Source: Sva-07 sp963715825
GTDB taxonomy: Bacteria; Actinomycetota; Acidimicrobiia; Acidimicrobiales; Ilumatobacteraceae
Assembly: GCA_963715825.1 (NCBI GenBank)
Contig: CAVQSI010000006.1
Coordinates: 62,001 to 126,000 of the forward strand
Direction of reading: 5' to 3'
Length of the DNA: 64,000 nucleotides
Positions 27,545 to 36,921 of this stretch are shown here, piece by piece; within the stretch, counting starts at the first letter, position 1, and every line of letters starts with the position of its first letter. Both the position numbers and the translations under genes were made by a program. The notes below the pieces were generated by a model. The model saw nothing but the letters and a program-made list of their open reading frames with translations, ran no database searches and had not been told where the DNA came from.

Positions 27545-28533
27545 CACGGCGCAGCGTAACGGTCGAGCGTGACCGCATCGGCCGCGTCGACGGCTCGGTC
27601 GTCGGCCGGGTCCTCGGCCGCCGCGACCGGAGGCGCCGACCGGGCGATCATCACGGAGGCAGCGGCGCCGAGCAGGTCGACGGCGATCGACACCACGCGA
27701 CTCAGCACGGCGACCGAGACCGCAACGCCGGCGCCGAGCGTGGCCGTGGTCATCGAGATGAAGACCGCCTCGCGCACGCCGATCCCACCGGGCACGCCGA
27801 CGATCACGAAGCCGGCCATCCACGAGACGCAGGTGACGAAGATCAACTCGACCACGAGGGGCCCGTCGAGGTCGACGCCCAACGCCACCGCAGCGCACAC
27901 GTTCATGCCGGCGAACGCCAACCAGACCGGCAGGTGGCGAGCGACGACGACCGCGAACCAACGAGGTTCGGGCAGGCGGAGTTCTCTGGTGGTGACCCGC
28001 CGGGCGAGCCGGTCGAGCGCCCGTCGAGCGGCTGGCACGGCGAGCGCAGCGAACAGCAACGCGAGCAGCACGGCGAGCGCCGCTGACGCGAGCCGATGGT
28101 CCGTCGGGGCGATCAGCCCGGTGATCGCAGCAACCGTCGCCGCCCCGAGGAAGGTGGTGACCATCGACATGGCGGTGGAGAAGTACGCGGCGCCGCGAGG
28201 TGTGGCATCGCGGTGGGCGAGTTCGGCCTGGCCGACGATCGGCCAGATCCCGCCGGGCACGTACTTGCCGAGTTGGCCGACGAAGAACCATGCCATGCCT
28301 CGACGCCAGGGCGCCGACGCACCGCCATGACGCAGGATCAGCAACCAGTTCAGTCCGATCAGCGCCATCGCCACCATGCCGGCCACCGCGCCGACGACGA
28401 GCCAGCCGAGCTCGGCCGACGACATGGCGTCGGCGATCGCCGCACGGTCGCGCACGATCCGGGTGGTGACGAACGCAATGCCGGCGACCCCGATCGCGAC
28501 CCCGATCAGGTTGACGAGACGCGATCGGCTCAT
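27544..28533 (-). CDS. LPG-synthase-TM/UPF0104-type membrane protein (possible flippase)
   Basis: Integral membrane protein of 329 residues with about eight helices, belonging to the lysylphosphatidylglycerol synthase TM-region family (AglD/UPF0104). Diagnostic segments are WFFVGQLGKYVPGGIWPIVGQ near 83 and GVPGGIGVREAVF near 250. In glycan clusters such proteins are proposed to move lipid-linked sugars. It lies between a GT2 gene and a methyltransferase gene on the same strand, with short gaps. No catalytic LPG synthase domain is present. Confidence 0.82.
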   Translation of the reverse strand: MSRSRLVNLIGVAIGVAGIAFVTTRIVRDRAAIADAMSSAELGWLVVGAVAGMVAMALIGLNWLLILRHGGASAPWRRGMAWFFVGQLGKYVPGGIWPIVGQAELAHRDATPRGAAYFSTAMSMVTTFLGAATVAAITGLIAPTDHRLASAALAVLLALLFAALAVPAARRALDRLARRVTTRELRLPEPRWFAVVVARHLPVWLAFAGMNVCAAVALGVDLDGPLVVELIFVTCVSWMAGFVIVGVPGGIGVREAVFISMTTATLGAGVAVSVAVLSRVVSIAVDLLGAAASVMIARSAPPVAAAEDPADDRAVDAADAVTLDRYAAP

Positions 28534-28536
28534 GGC

Positions 28537-29184
28537 TCAGCTGGACTGGGGGCCGTGCTGTCGCGACGACGCGAGCACCATCGTCCACGGCATCGGCGTC
28601 GCACGGTCGACGACGTCGAAGTGCGAGCCGACGAGCCTGGTGAACCCGCGGTTCGTCCAGTGGTTGATGTGCCCGGGGGTGTTGCCGAGGTCGCGGAGGT
28701 AGCGGCCTCGAGCCATGTTGCCGATGCGCCAGATCGGCTCGAACGGCACCGAGGCGATCAGCGAGCCGGCGCAGACGCGTGACAGCTCTGCCATCGCCGC
28801 GGCGGGATCGGGGAGGTGTTCGAACACCTCGATCGCGAGCACGAGGTCGAAGGCGTCGTCGGGGAAGGGCAACCACCCGGCGTCGCCGAACGCACACGAC
28901 AGATCACGTGACTGCCACTGGGCGGCCAACTCGTCGTCGGGAAGATCGAGGCCGATCACCGGCACGCCGGCGAAGCGCTCGATGACCCGGCTGGTGACGA
29001 TGCCTTCGCCGATGCCGATCTCGAAGATGCGCGTCGGCGCAGTCTGGTCGAGGAACCGGTCGAGCGCGGCGAAGAACCCGCGCATCATCCGCTGCTCGAT
29101 CGGGTTGGTCGAGCCGTACTTGTCGTAGGTGTTCCCGGTCGGGATCGTGGTGGGTTCAGGCGTCGCGGGGTCAGGTGTGGTCAT
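28537..29184 (-). CDS. Class I SAM-dependent methyltransferase
   Basis: Methyltransferase of 215 residues. RIFEIGIGEGIVTSRVIERF is motif I (SAM-binding Gly-rich loop), VIGLDLPDDEL the acidic loop, and LVLAIEVFEHLPDPAAAM post-motif IV. This layout is typical of small-molecule or glycan methyltransferases. Methylation of a lipid-linked sugar is suggested by the neighbours but is not shown. ATG at 29182-29184 is taken; an extra 14 residues upstream are possible. Four bases separate it from the flippase-like gene start. Confidence 0.82.
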   Translation of the reverse strand: MTTPDPATPEPTTIPTGNTYDKYGSTNPIEQRMMRGFFAALDRFLDQTAPTRIFEIGIGEGIVTSRVIERFAGVPVIGLDLPDDELAAQWQSRDLSCAFGDAGWLPFPDDAFDLVLAIEVFEHLPDPAAAMAELSRVCAGSLIASVPFEPIWRIGNMARGRYLRDLGNTPGHINHWTNRGFTRLVGSHFDVVDRATPMPWTMVLASSRQHGPQSS

Positions 29185-29232
29185 CGGTTGCTCGTGGTGT
29201 CTCGGCGCGGGAGCGTATCGACCCAACCATGG

Positions 29233-30771
29233 TCAGTCGTCGGGAAGGCGCCACAGGATCCAGCGCTGGTCCGACCAGACCTCTTCGAAGCCGGCCCGTC
29301 GGGCGTCGCCCGCGGTCAGCTCGGGTTGCCAGTACGTCGAGTTGCGTCGTTCGGCGTAGTAGTCGGCGTTGTCGATGATCCGGTCGAGCTGCTTGGTCTG
29401 GAACGCTCGACGGTCGGTCAGCAGCGTCATCGTGCGGGCGCGGTAGTAGGCGATGATCGCGTCGGGCGGCGTGAGTTCGGCAACGGCCTCGAACACCGGG
29501 GCGACGACCGGGTTCGACGGTCCCGACTGCACGCGGCCGAGGTCGTTGTACTGCTGGGCATCGGAGATGTCGCCAGCCAGCACCACGCCGTGCGCCACCA
29601 CCAGCGCGCCGAGCGGGACGAGCGCGGTTGCCGTCGCGATGCGGATCGAGCGGCCCCACCGTGCGAACAACCAGCCGAGCGTGGCCACCAGGGCAACGGT
29701 GGCGAAGTACGTCACCCAGGGTGTGACCTGGAACCAGTACCGATCGACGCGGCGGAGATGGGTGCTGATCGCCAGCGTGCTGAGCACGGCGAGCAGCAGC
29801 AGCGGCGTGTCGAGCGTCGGTCGACGCCGGACGCCGATCACGACACCGATTGCCGCGAGCACGAGGACAGCGACGCCGACGGCGGTGTGATCGCCGAGAC
29901 CCAACTGGTCGCCGAGGATGCCCGGATACTCGCTCATCCGGTCGTCGAGGAAGGCAGAGCTGTTGCCGTTGTCCGGCAAGAGGTCGGTGGGCAGCAGCAG
30001 TTGAGCGAGTGCGGCGCCGACGGCGAAGGTGGCGAACGGGGTCACGATCGCCCGCCAGTGCGTGCGCACGGTGTCAATGGCACCGACGTACCGCGAGCCG
30101 CTGGTCGACCGGCCGGCGACGACGATGTCGTAGAGGGCCATCGTGCCGATCACGCCGAGCAGCACGATCGACTCGCGGCGCACGTTGAACGCGAGCACGA
30201 TCAACATCCCCAGCGTGATCAGTTGGCCGGTGGACGCCGTGAGCAGGGTGGCGTCGCGCCGGATCCGGTCGTACCACCAGATCACCAGCGCCACGGCGGC
30301 CAGGTGGGGGAACTCGGTGAGCAGCTGGTCGGTGTGGGCGAGGTACAGCGGCGAGGTGGCGAACACGGCCACGATGGCGATCGCCGGTGCCCACCCGATG
30401 CGGCGGCGCACGATGCCGTGCAGCAGCACGAGCCACACGCAGAACGTGGCGACCTCGACGAGCTTGAGGCGGTCGTAGTCGAGGCCCCACGCGTGCACGA
30501 ACGGCGACAACAGCAACGGCCACACCCATGGGTAGGCAATGGGGCTGAATCCGCTGTCGGAGTTCAACACGGCGAAGCGGTTGTCGGACACGACCTGGCC
30601 GATGTCGCCGTCGAACAGGCTGCGGGCCTGGCGGAGGTAGAGGGCGAAGTCGTCGCCCTGGGTGTGTCCCGTGCGATGCAGCAGCACAGCCAGCACGGCG
30701 CCGATCGCCACGATCGCCGGCAGGGCGAGCGTGCGCGCCACGCTGCTCACAGTGGCGGTCGGCCGACGCAT
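29233..30771 (-). CDS. GT-C-like multi-spanning membrane protein
   Basis: Polytopic membrane protein of 512 residues with roughly ten to eleven helices. The first extracytoplasmic loop has GDDFALYLRQARSL, resembling the acidic motif of GT-C (ArnT/PMT-like) glycosyltransferases. A soluble C-terminal domain of about 100 residues ends the protein (AELTPPDAIIAYYRARTMTLLTDRRAF). It probably transfers a sugar from a polyprenyl carrier outside the membrane, using donors made by the GT2 protein. It is first in the glycan gene set; family membership is by architecture only. Confidence 0.7.
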   Translation of the reverse strand: MRRPTATVSSVARTLALPAIVAIGAVLAVLLHRTGHTQGDDFALYLRQARSLFDGDIGQVVSDNRFAVLNSDSGFSPIAYPWVWPLLLSPFVHAWGLDYDRLKLVEVATFCVWLVLLHGIVRRRIGWAPAIAIVAVFATSPLYLAHTDQLLTEFPHLAAVALVIWWYDRIRRDATLLTASTGQLITLGMLIVLAFNVRRESIVLLGVIGTMALYDIVVAGRSTSGSRYVGAIDTVRTHWRAIVTPFATFAVGAALAQLLLPTDLLPDNGNSSAFLDDRMSEYPGILGDQLGLGDHTAVGVAVLVLAAIGVVIGVRRRPTLDTPLLLLAVLSTLAISTHLRRVDRYWFQVTPWVTYFATVALVATLGWLFARWGRSIRIATATALVPLGALVVAHGVVLAGDISDAQQYNDLGRVQSGPSNPVVAPVFEAVAELTPPDAIIAYYRARTMTLLTDRRAFQTKQLDRIIDNADYYAERRNSTYWQPELTAGDARRAGFEEVWSDQRWILWRLPDD

Positions 30772-30819
30772 CGGCGACAGGTTAGAGCGTGCGCAGCCCT
30801 GCGGAGCAGCGCCCGGACG

Positions 30820-31644
30820 TCAGGACGAGGATGCGTCGAGGGCGCGGCGGGTGAGGACCCGTGCGAGGTGCTGGCGGTACTCGACGCTGGCGTTCAGGTC
30901 GGCCTGCGGATCGGCATCAGCGGCGGCCTGCTCGGCGGCATCCGCGACGCTGGCGCCGCTGGCGATCGCTGCGGCCACGCTGGTGGCGAGGACGGGTGTG
31001 GCGCCCATGTTGACCAGCCCGACGCCGGCCTGGTCACCGTTGCGCCACGCAGCCACCCCGACGATCGCCCAGTCCTGGGCGCGCCGGTTGAACTTCTGGA
31101 AGTTCCAGCCGGCACCGTTCATCTTCGGGACGCGTACCTCGGTGAGGATCTCGTCGGGCTCGAGCGCGGACTCGAAGAACGTTCGGTAGAAGTCGCTCGC
31201 TGCGATCTCGCGGGTGCCGTTCGGGCCCTGGGCCACGTAGGTGGCGCCGAGCGCGAGGGTGGTGGCGGGCAGGTCGGACGCGGGGTCGGCGTGGGCGATC
31301 GTGCCGCCGAGCGTGCCGCGGTGACGCACCTGGGGGTCGCCGACGTGGCCGGCTGCATGTGCCAGCAGCGGCACGTGCTCCTTGAGCAACGCCGACGTCT
31401 CGACGTCCATGTGGCGCGTCATCGCACCGATCGCGATCTGGTCGCCCTCCTCGCGGATGTACGACAGGTCGGACAGGCGCCCGATGTCGATCACGACACT
31501 CGGCTGCGCCAGACGCAGCTTCATCATCGGCAGCAGACTGTGGCCGCCCGCGATGAACTTGGCGTCGTCGCCGTGCTGGCCGACGAGGCTGATTGCCTCC
31601 TCGGCGGACTCGGCGCGAACGTAGTCGAACGGTGCGGGGATCAC
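30820..31644 (-). CDS. coxM: CoxM-type FAD-binding subunit of a molybdenum hydroxylase
   Basis: Medium subunit (274 residues) of an aerobic CO-dehydrogenase/xanthine-dehydrogenase family enzyme; it passes electrons from the iron-sulfur subunit to FAD and on to an acceptor. The FAD motifs are AGGHSLLPMMKLR near 33 and TLGGTIAHADPASD near 103. The GTG at 31642-31644 overlaps the coxL stop by four bases (GTGA) and has GGAGG upstream, which sets the start. Gene order on the minus strand is S-L-M. Confidence 0.88.
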   Translation of the reverse strand: MIPAPFDYVRAESAEEAISLVGQHGDDAKFIAGGHSLLPMMKLRLAQPSVVIDIGRLSDLSYIREEGDQIAIGAMTRHMDVETSALLKEHVPLLAHAAGHVGDPQVRHRGTLGGTIAHADPASDLPATTLALGATYVAQGPNGTREIAASDFYRTFFESALEPDEILTEVRVPKMNGAGWNFQKFNRRAQDWAIVGVAAWRNGDQAGVGLVNMGATPVLATSVAAAIASGASVADAAEQAAADADPQADLNASVEYRQHLARVLTRRALDASSS

Positions 31645-34064
31645 GGGGTGCCTCCGGGGGAGCTGCTGGTGGACATGGTGGATTGGGCGGAGGCGATGGC
31701 GCTCCACACGGTGTTCGGGCTGGCGGGCATCGGGACGTCGCGGACTCCGAGCCCGGACAACGCATCGACGATGGCGTTCATGACGGCGGGCGCAGATCCG
31801 ATCGTGCCAGCTTCGCCGACGCCCTTCACGCCGAGCGAATTGGTGGGCGACGGGGTGACCGACAGCCCGAGCGTGATCGGCGGGACGTCACTCGCAGCCG
31901 GTACGAGATAGTCGGCGAGCGTCGAGGTGCGCAGGTTGCCGTCGGAGTCGTAGTCGGCACCCTCGTACAGCGCCTGCGCGAGGCCCTGGACCACGCCGCC
32001 GTGCACCTGGCCCTCGACGATCAGCGGGTTGAGCTGGTTGCCGCAGTCGTCGACGGCGACGTACTGCAGCACATCGACGTCGCCGGTCTCGACGTCGACT
32101 TCGACGAGGCACATGTGCGTGCCGAACGGCCAGGAGAAGTTCGGCGGGTCGTAGGTGACCTGCGCTTCGAGGTTCGGTTCCAGCCCGTCGGGCAGGTCGT
32201 GCGCGGTGAACGCAGCGAACGCAATGGCGGCCAGCGGCGTCGACTTGCTGGGCGTACCTGCCACACGGAACTCGCCGTCGACGAACTCGAGGTCGTCGAC
32301 GTTGGCCTCCATCTGGTGCGCAGCGATCTGTTTGGCCTTCTCGATCACCTTGTCGCACGCCATCGAGACGGCCACACCGCCGACGGGCAGCGAACGCGAC
32401 CCGTAGGTGTCCATGCCGAGCGGAGCGATCGCCGTGTCGGAATGCAGCACGTCGACGTCGGCGGGATCGATACCGAGCTTGTCGGCCACGATCATCGACC
32501 ACGACGTTTCGTGGCCCTGTCCGTGCGGCGACGTGCCGGTGACGACCTGCACCTTCGCCGTTGGCAGGATGCGCACGGTCGCGGCCTCCCAGCCGCCCGC
32601 GGAGTAGTTGAGCGACGCCAGCACCCGCGAGGGCGCCAGCCCGCACATCTCGAAGTAGGTGGACACGCCGAGGCCGAGGCGCTTCGTGGCGCCCTCGACG
32701 TTCTGGGTGGCCTGGCGTGCACGGACCGCCTCGTAGTCGATCAGGTCGGCCGCGATGGTGGCCGCCTTGTCGTGCTCGCCCGAGTCGTAGACGAGTCCGG
32801 TGAACGCCTCGTACGGATACTGCTCGGGTCGGATGAAGTTGCGGCGCCGCAGCTCGAGCGGGTCGACACCGACCTCCTTGGCCAGCGCGTCCATCGCCCG
32901 CTCGATCGCATAGGTCGCTTCAGGACGCCCGGCGCCGCGGTAGGCGTCGGTCGGGGTGAGCGTGGTGAACACGCCGGTGCACGAGAAGTCGTAGGCCTTG
33001 GGCAGGTCGTAGACGCCGGCGTACAGGAACGCGCCGAGCAGCGGGATCCCCGGCGTGATCAGCTGCATGTAGGCGCCCATGTCGGCGGTCAGGCGCACCC
33101 GCACCGCCGTGAGCTTGCCGCTGGAATCGGCGGCCAACTCGATGTGCTGGATCTGGCCACGACCCTGGATGCTGGCAACGGTGTTCTCCGAGCGCGTCTC
33201 GTTCCACCGCACGGGGGTGCCGAGTTTGCGGGCGAGCGCGACGCACAGCAGTTCTTCGGCGTAGACGTCGAGCTTGGCGCCGAAGCCGCCACCGACGGCC
33301 GGTGCGACCACGCGGAGCTGGTGTTCGGGCACGCCGAGCGTGACGGCGACCATCACCTTGAGCACGTGGGGGATCTGCGTGGCGGTGTACAGCGTGATGT
33401 CGCCGCCGAACGGCTGCGGAATCGCCACGACGGCGCGAGGTTCCATCGCCATCGGGATGAGTCGCTGCTGGACGTAGCGTTCGCTGACGGTGTGGGCGGC
33501 GTTGTCGAAGGCCTGTTGGACGGCGCCGTCGGTCTCCTCGATGAGCAGGTTCCAGGTGTACGACGAGTTCGTGCCGAGCTCGGGATGCACCAGGACACGG
33601 TCCGACAGCGCGTCCTCGAGTTCGGTGACCGCTTCGAGCGGGTCGTAGGTGACGTCGATCGCCTCGATCGCATCGTGGGCGATCGCGTCGGTGTCGGCGA
33701 GCACGATCGCCACGCCGTCACCGACGTAGTTGACGGTGTCGGTGGCGATCGGATGGTGCGGCGGATTGAGCATGTCCTCGGTGACGGCCCACGCACACGG
33801 CATCGGCGCGGCCCAGAGGTCGGCGAGATCGGCGCCGGTGTACACCGCGCGCACGCCCGGCATCGCGGCCGCATCGCCCGTGTCGATCGACACGATCTTG
33901 GCGTGCGCGTACGGGCTGCGCAGCACCGCCATGTACAGCGCGCCGGGCACCTTCATGTCGTTGGTGAACACCGCCTCGCCGGTGAGCAGGACCGGGTCCT
34001 CCTTGCGCAGCAGGCGGCTGCCGAAGACACCCGTCGAGGTGGTTGGATCTTCTGTGATCGTCAT
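31641..34064 (-). CDS. coxL: CoxL-type molybdopterin subunit, form II (copy 1)
   Basis: Large subunit of 807 residues carrying the molybdenum cofactor. The active-site loop is AYRGAGR (in TPTDAYRGAGRPEA), the form II signature; the CO-oxidising form I has AYxCSFR. Further motifs are GGGFGAKLDVYAEE, GTSPHGQGHETSWSM and GVGEAGTIGSAPA with the catalytic Glu. Form II enzymes have been proposed for CO or for other substrates, so CO oxidation should not be assumed. ATG at 34062-34064. It lies downstream of coxS and is coupled to coxM. Confidence 0.9.
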   Translation of the reverse strand: MTITEDPTTSTGVFGSRLLRKEDPVLLTGEAVFTNDMKVPGALYMAVLRSPYAHAKIVSIDTGDAAAMPGVRAVYTGADLADLWAAPMPCAWAVTEDMLNPPHHPIATDTVNYVGDGVAIVLADTDAIAHDAIEAIDVTYDPLEAVTELEDALSDRVLVHPELGTNSSYTWNLLIEETDGAVQQAFDNAAHTVSERYVQQRLIPMAMEPRAVVAIPQPFGGDITLYTATQIPHVLKVMVAVTLGVPEHQLRVVAPAVGGGFGAKLDVYAEELLCVALARKLGTPVRWNETRSENTVASIQGRGQIQHIELAADSSGKLTAVRVRLTADMGAYMQLITPGIPLLGAFLYAGVYDLPKAYDFSCTGVFTTLTPTDAYRGAGRPEATYAIERAMDALAKEVGVDPLELRRRNFIRPEQYPYEAFTGLVYDSGEHDKAATIAADLIDYEAVRARQATQNVEGATKRLGLGVSTYFEMCGLAPSRVLASLNYSAGGWEAATVRILPTAKVQVVTGTSPHGQGHETSWSMIVADKLGIDPADVDVLHSDTAIAPLGMDTYGSRSLPVGGVAVSMACDKVIEKAKQIAAHQMEANVDDLEFVDGEFRVAGTPSKSTPLAAIAFAAFTAHDLPDGLEPNLEAQVTYDPPNFSWPFGTHMCLVEVDVETGDVDVLQYVAVDDCGNQLNPLIVEGQVHGGVVQGLAQALYEGADYDSDGNLRTSTLADYLVPAASDVPPITLGLSVTPSPTNSLGVKGVGEAGTIGSAPAVMNAIVDALSGLGVRDVPMPASPNTVWSAIASAQSTMSTSSSPGGTP

Positions 34065-34135
34065 GTCTGGACCCCCATCCAGTCGGTGGTGTCACGTCGG
34101 TGCACAGCACCGCGTCACTGGCGTTGTTTCGCGGT

Positions 34136-34600
34136 TCAGGCTCCCGCCGAGGCCGCGGCGAGCACGGACTTGACGATGTTGTGGTAGCCGGTGCAGCGGC
34201 ACAGGTTCCCTTCGAGGCCGATGCGGACCTCGTCCTCGGTCGGGTTCGGGTTCTCCTCGAGCAGGCTCGTGGCGGCCATCACCATGCCGGGCGTGCAGTA
34301 GCCGCACTGGAGGCCGTGGTTCTCCATGAACGCCTGCTGCATCGGGTGCAGCGTGCCGTCGGCGTCGGCCATGCCTTCGATCGTGCGAACGTCGGCACCG
34401 TCGGCCTGGACCGCGAGCACGGTGCAGCTCTTGACGGCCTCGCCGTTCAGGTGGAGTGAACACGCACCGCACGACGACGTGTCGCAGCCGATGTTGGTGC
34501 CGGTGAGCCCCACGTGCTCTCGGATGTACTGCACGAGGAGCGTGCGTGGCTCCACGTCGTGAGTGTGCTGCGTGCCGTTGACGCTGACGGTGATCTCCAC
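34136..34600 (-). CDS. coxS: CoxS-type 2Fe-2S subunit
   Basis: Small iron-sulfur subunit of 154 residues. The N-terminal plant-type ferredoxin cluster is GCDTSSCGACSLHLNG, with a further Cys in VKSC. The C-terminal second cluster is CGYCTPGM with LCRCTGY. It relays electrons from CoxL to CoxM. The GTG at 34598-34600 (VEITVSVNG) is preferred to an upstream ATG that adds 32 non-conserved residues; GGGGGC lies upstream. Confidence 0.9.
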   Translation of the reverse strand: MEITVSVNGTQHTHDVEPRTLLVQYIREHVGLTGTNIGCDTSSCGACSLHLNGEAVKSCTVLAVQADGADVRTIEGMADADGTLHPMQQAFMENHGLQCGYCTPGMVMAATSLLEENPNPTEDEVRIGLEGNLCRCTGYHNIVKSVLAAASAGA

Positions 34601-34715
34601 TGGTGCCCCCTGCTGTTGTTCGTCGTGGTGTTCGAGCGACCGCGTCGTGCGGCGTCGGATGCCCATCATGCACCATCGGCGCTGCCGCGTCGACACCGAG
34701 CGACATCGAGCACGC

Positions 34716-35150
34716 TCAGGACAAGATGGTCGTGAGGTCCTTCGCGGCGAGGTAGATCAGGAAGCAGATGATCGCCGTGCCGAAGATCGTGTAGTGCCAG
34801 CGCTTCGAGTGGTTCGCGCGCCAGAACCGGCGGATGCTGTACACGATCGACACCATCGCCAGCACGCCGATGGTGAGGCCGATGTAGGGGCCGACGCCGC
34901 GGGCGATGCCGACCGCAGGGAGCACGAATGGGAACACGATGTACATCAAGAGGCACCGGCAGGTGCTGATGAACAGCGATTTCTGGAACGCGGAGCGGGC
35001 TTCGTCGGCGGTGGAGGTCTGGCCTTCGGGGAGCCGCAGCAGGCGCCGCATGAATCGGTCGGCATCCGAACCCGTTGCGTTGCTGGGCGACGTCGGGTTC
35101 GTCGACGGCGCAGCGGTGTCGATCGGCGGTTGGTCTGCGGTGGTGCTCAT
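34716..35150 (-). CDS. Small membrane protein, unknown function (144 aa)
   Basis: Not recognised. It has a polar Ser/Thr/Pro-rich N-terminus of about 60 residues, then three predicted membrane helices (CLLMYIVFPFVLPAVGIA; YIGLTIGVLAMVSIVYSI; YTIFGTAIICFLIYLAA). The ATG overlaps the HAD hydrolase stop by four bases, so it is co-translated with the channel/HAD pair. Confidence 0.65.
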   Translation of the reverse strand: MSTTADQPPIDTAAPSTNPTSPSNATGSDADRFMRRLLRLPEGQTSTADEARSAFQKSLFISTCRCLLMYIVFPFVLPAVGIARGVGPYIGLTIGVLAMVSIVYSIRRFWRANHSKRWHYTIFGTAIICFLIYLAAKDLTTILS

Positions 35151-35863
35151 GGCCGTCTGGAACGGTACGTCGCCGCGACGGCTGCGGCAACTTCGGCCGG
35201 GGTGTCGACGAGCGCCGCGGCGCCGGCGGTCTGCAGCTCATCGACCGACCCGAAGCCCCACGTGACGCCGATGCAGTCGATGCCGTTGAGGTGGGCGCCC
35301 TCGACGTCGTGGTCGCGGTCGCCGACCATCACGACACGAGCAAGGTCCCCCGGCCCGAGGCGCAGCGAGATGAGCGCGTAGTTGATCACCTCGGCCTTGG
35401 TGCGGCGCCCCGTGCCGACCTCCTGGGTTGCGCCGGCCTGCACGGCGAAGTGGTCGGCGAAGCCGAAGTGTTCGATGATCCGCTTCGCCGTCGGCTCGGG
35501 TTTGGCGGTGGCGATCGACAGGGTGTGACCGGCGGCGACCAGCTCGTCGAGCATCTCGGCGATGCCGGGATAGACGGTGTTCTCGAAGAGGCCGATGTCC
35601 TCGTAGCGGTCGCGGTAGGCCAGCACGACGCGTTCGATGTCGTCGACCGGGATCCCGAGCGTGGGGAAGCTGACCTCGAACGGTGGGCCGATCACCTGGC
35701 GGACCTGTTCGTCGGTCGGCGGTTCGTATCCGCACGTCGAGAAGGCGTGCTGGAGCGAGCGTCCGATGCCCGGCGCCGAGTCCGAGATCGTGCCGTCGAG
35801 GTCGAGGAGGACATGCGTCTCGCCATGTTGCATCGCGTCGTGTTCCGAGAGGTCGGGCGCCAT
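35147..35863 (-). CDS. HAD-superfamily hydrolase (phosphoglycolate phosphatase-like)
   Basis: HAD phosphatase of 238 residues. Motif I is HVLLDLDGTISDS with the nucleophile Asp, motif II is SIATAKPEP, and motif IV is VMVGDRDHDVEGAHLNG. The cap domain is of the Gph/PGMB type. The substrate is unknown: phosphoglycolate, a sugar phosphate or a nucleotide. The ATG overlaps the potassium-channel stop by one base, and ATG 35833 is an alternative start. The pairing with a channel and a small membrane protein has no obvious pathway logic. Confidence 0.84.
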   Translation of the reverse strand: MAPDLSEHDAMQHGETHVLLDLDGTISDSAPGIGRSLQHAFSTCGYEPPTDEQVRQVIGPPFEVSFPTLGIPVDDIERVVLAYRDRYEDIGLFENTVYPGIAEMLDELVAAGHTLSIATAKPEPTAKRIIEHFGFADHFAVQAGATQEVGTGRRTKAEVINYALISLRLGPGDLARVVMVGDRDHDVEGAHLNGIDCIGVTWGFGSVDELQTAGAAALVDTPAEVAAAVAATYRSRRP

Positions 35864-36852
35864 CAGTGGGCGAGCTTCTCGAGGCGTTCGAAGTCGTCGT
35901 CGGCACCGACGGCGATCAGCACCTGGTGGGGTTCGATCACGATGTCGGGGTCGGGGTTGGTGGTGAAGCTGCCGTCGACTCGTCGGAGCGCCAGCACCAG
36001 CACGCCGGACCGTTTGCGCAGGTCGGCCTCGCGCAGCGTCTTGCCGGCCAGCGCGGATCCTTCCGGGACGTCGTACTCCTGCATCCGGAACTCGAGTGAC
36101 CGTTCGTGCATGACCACGTCGACGAACTCGGCGACGTGCGGTCGGGACACGAACGACGCCATGCGGGCGGCGCCGAGTTCCTGCGGGTTGACGACGCGGT
36201 CGGCGCCGGCATTTGCCAGCTTCGGCACGCTCTCGTCCTGGCGGGCTCGTGCCACGATGAACAAGCTGGGCCGGATCGCTCGCGCCGACAGCGTCACGAA
36301 CAGGTTCTCGGCGTCGCCCTCGAGCGCAGCGACGAGTGCCTGGGCGCGCTCGATGCCGGCCGAGCGCAACGTGGAGTCGAGCGTGGCATCCCCGACGACG
36401 GTGGGGTACGGGACGTTGGCAACGCGTTCGGCGTTGGCGTCGACCACCACGACCGAATGCCCTGCGTGAACGAGGTCGTCGGCGACGGCCCGGCCGACGC
36501 GTCCCCAGCCGCACACCACGGTGTGGCCCGACATCTTGTTGATCTCCCGGTCCATCAGCCGCCTCCCGACGAAGTCTCGAAGTTGTCCCTCGACGACGAC
36601 CTGCACCGCCAGCGTGAAGGTGTACAGCACCGTCGAGACGCCGGTGATGATGATGATGATCGTGAACCACTGTTCGAGGTTGTTGAAGTCCTGCAGTTCT
36701 CGGAACCCCACCGTGGTCACCGTCGTGACGGTCTGGTACGACGCGTCGGTCAGGCTCATCCCGAACAACCAGTAGCCGATCGTGCCGACGATGCCGACGG
36801 CGATCACCATGGCGATCGCGCGCTGCAGTCGGCCGATCGCGGTGTAGTTCAC
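35863..36852 (-). CDS. Two-TM potassium channel with RCK/TrkA domains
   Basis: Potassium channel family protein of 329 residues. It has TM1 near residues 12-32, a pore helix and filter (TTVTTVGF; TVGF replaces the usual TVGYG) and TM2 near 62-85. An RCK domain follows with the Rossmann motif VVCGWGRVGRAVADDL, and then a TrkA-C domain near 250-329. Such channels are gated by nucleotides or ions on the RCK ring. The filter lacks the Tyr-Gly and reads GFRE, so selectivity may differ. ATG 36852. Confidence 0.84.
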   Translation of the reverse strand: MNYTAIGRLQRAIAMVIAVGIVGTIGYWLFGMSLTDASYQTVTTVTTVGFRELQDFNNLEQWFTIIIIITGVSTVLYTFTLAVQVVVEGQLRDFVGRRLMDREINKMSGHTVVCGWGRVGRAVADDLVHAGHSVVVVDANAERVANVPYPTVVGDATLDSTLRSAGIERAQALVAALEGDAENLFVTLSARAIRPSLFIVARARQDESVPKLANAGADRVVNPQELGAARMASFVSRPHVAEFVDVVMHERSLEFRMQEYDVPEGSALAGKTLREADLRKRSGVLVLALRRVDGSFTTNPDPDIVIEPHQVLIAVGADDDFERLEKLAH

Positions 36853-36921
36853 GCGGCTGACGGTAGCTCGCTCACCGCCATCGACAGGGGTACAACCGGG
36901 CTCGGCCCCGCGAGGTGATCG

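Noticed and set aside
29188..34187. Plus-strand open frames of 800-900 codons opposite the GT-C-like and coxL/M genes
   Set aside because: Composition is Asp/Arg/His-rich without motifs, and they mirror genuine minus-strand proteins.
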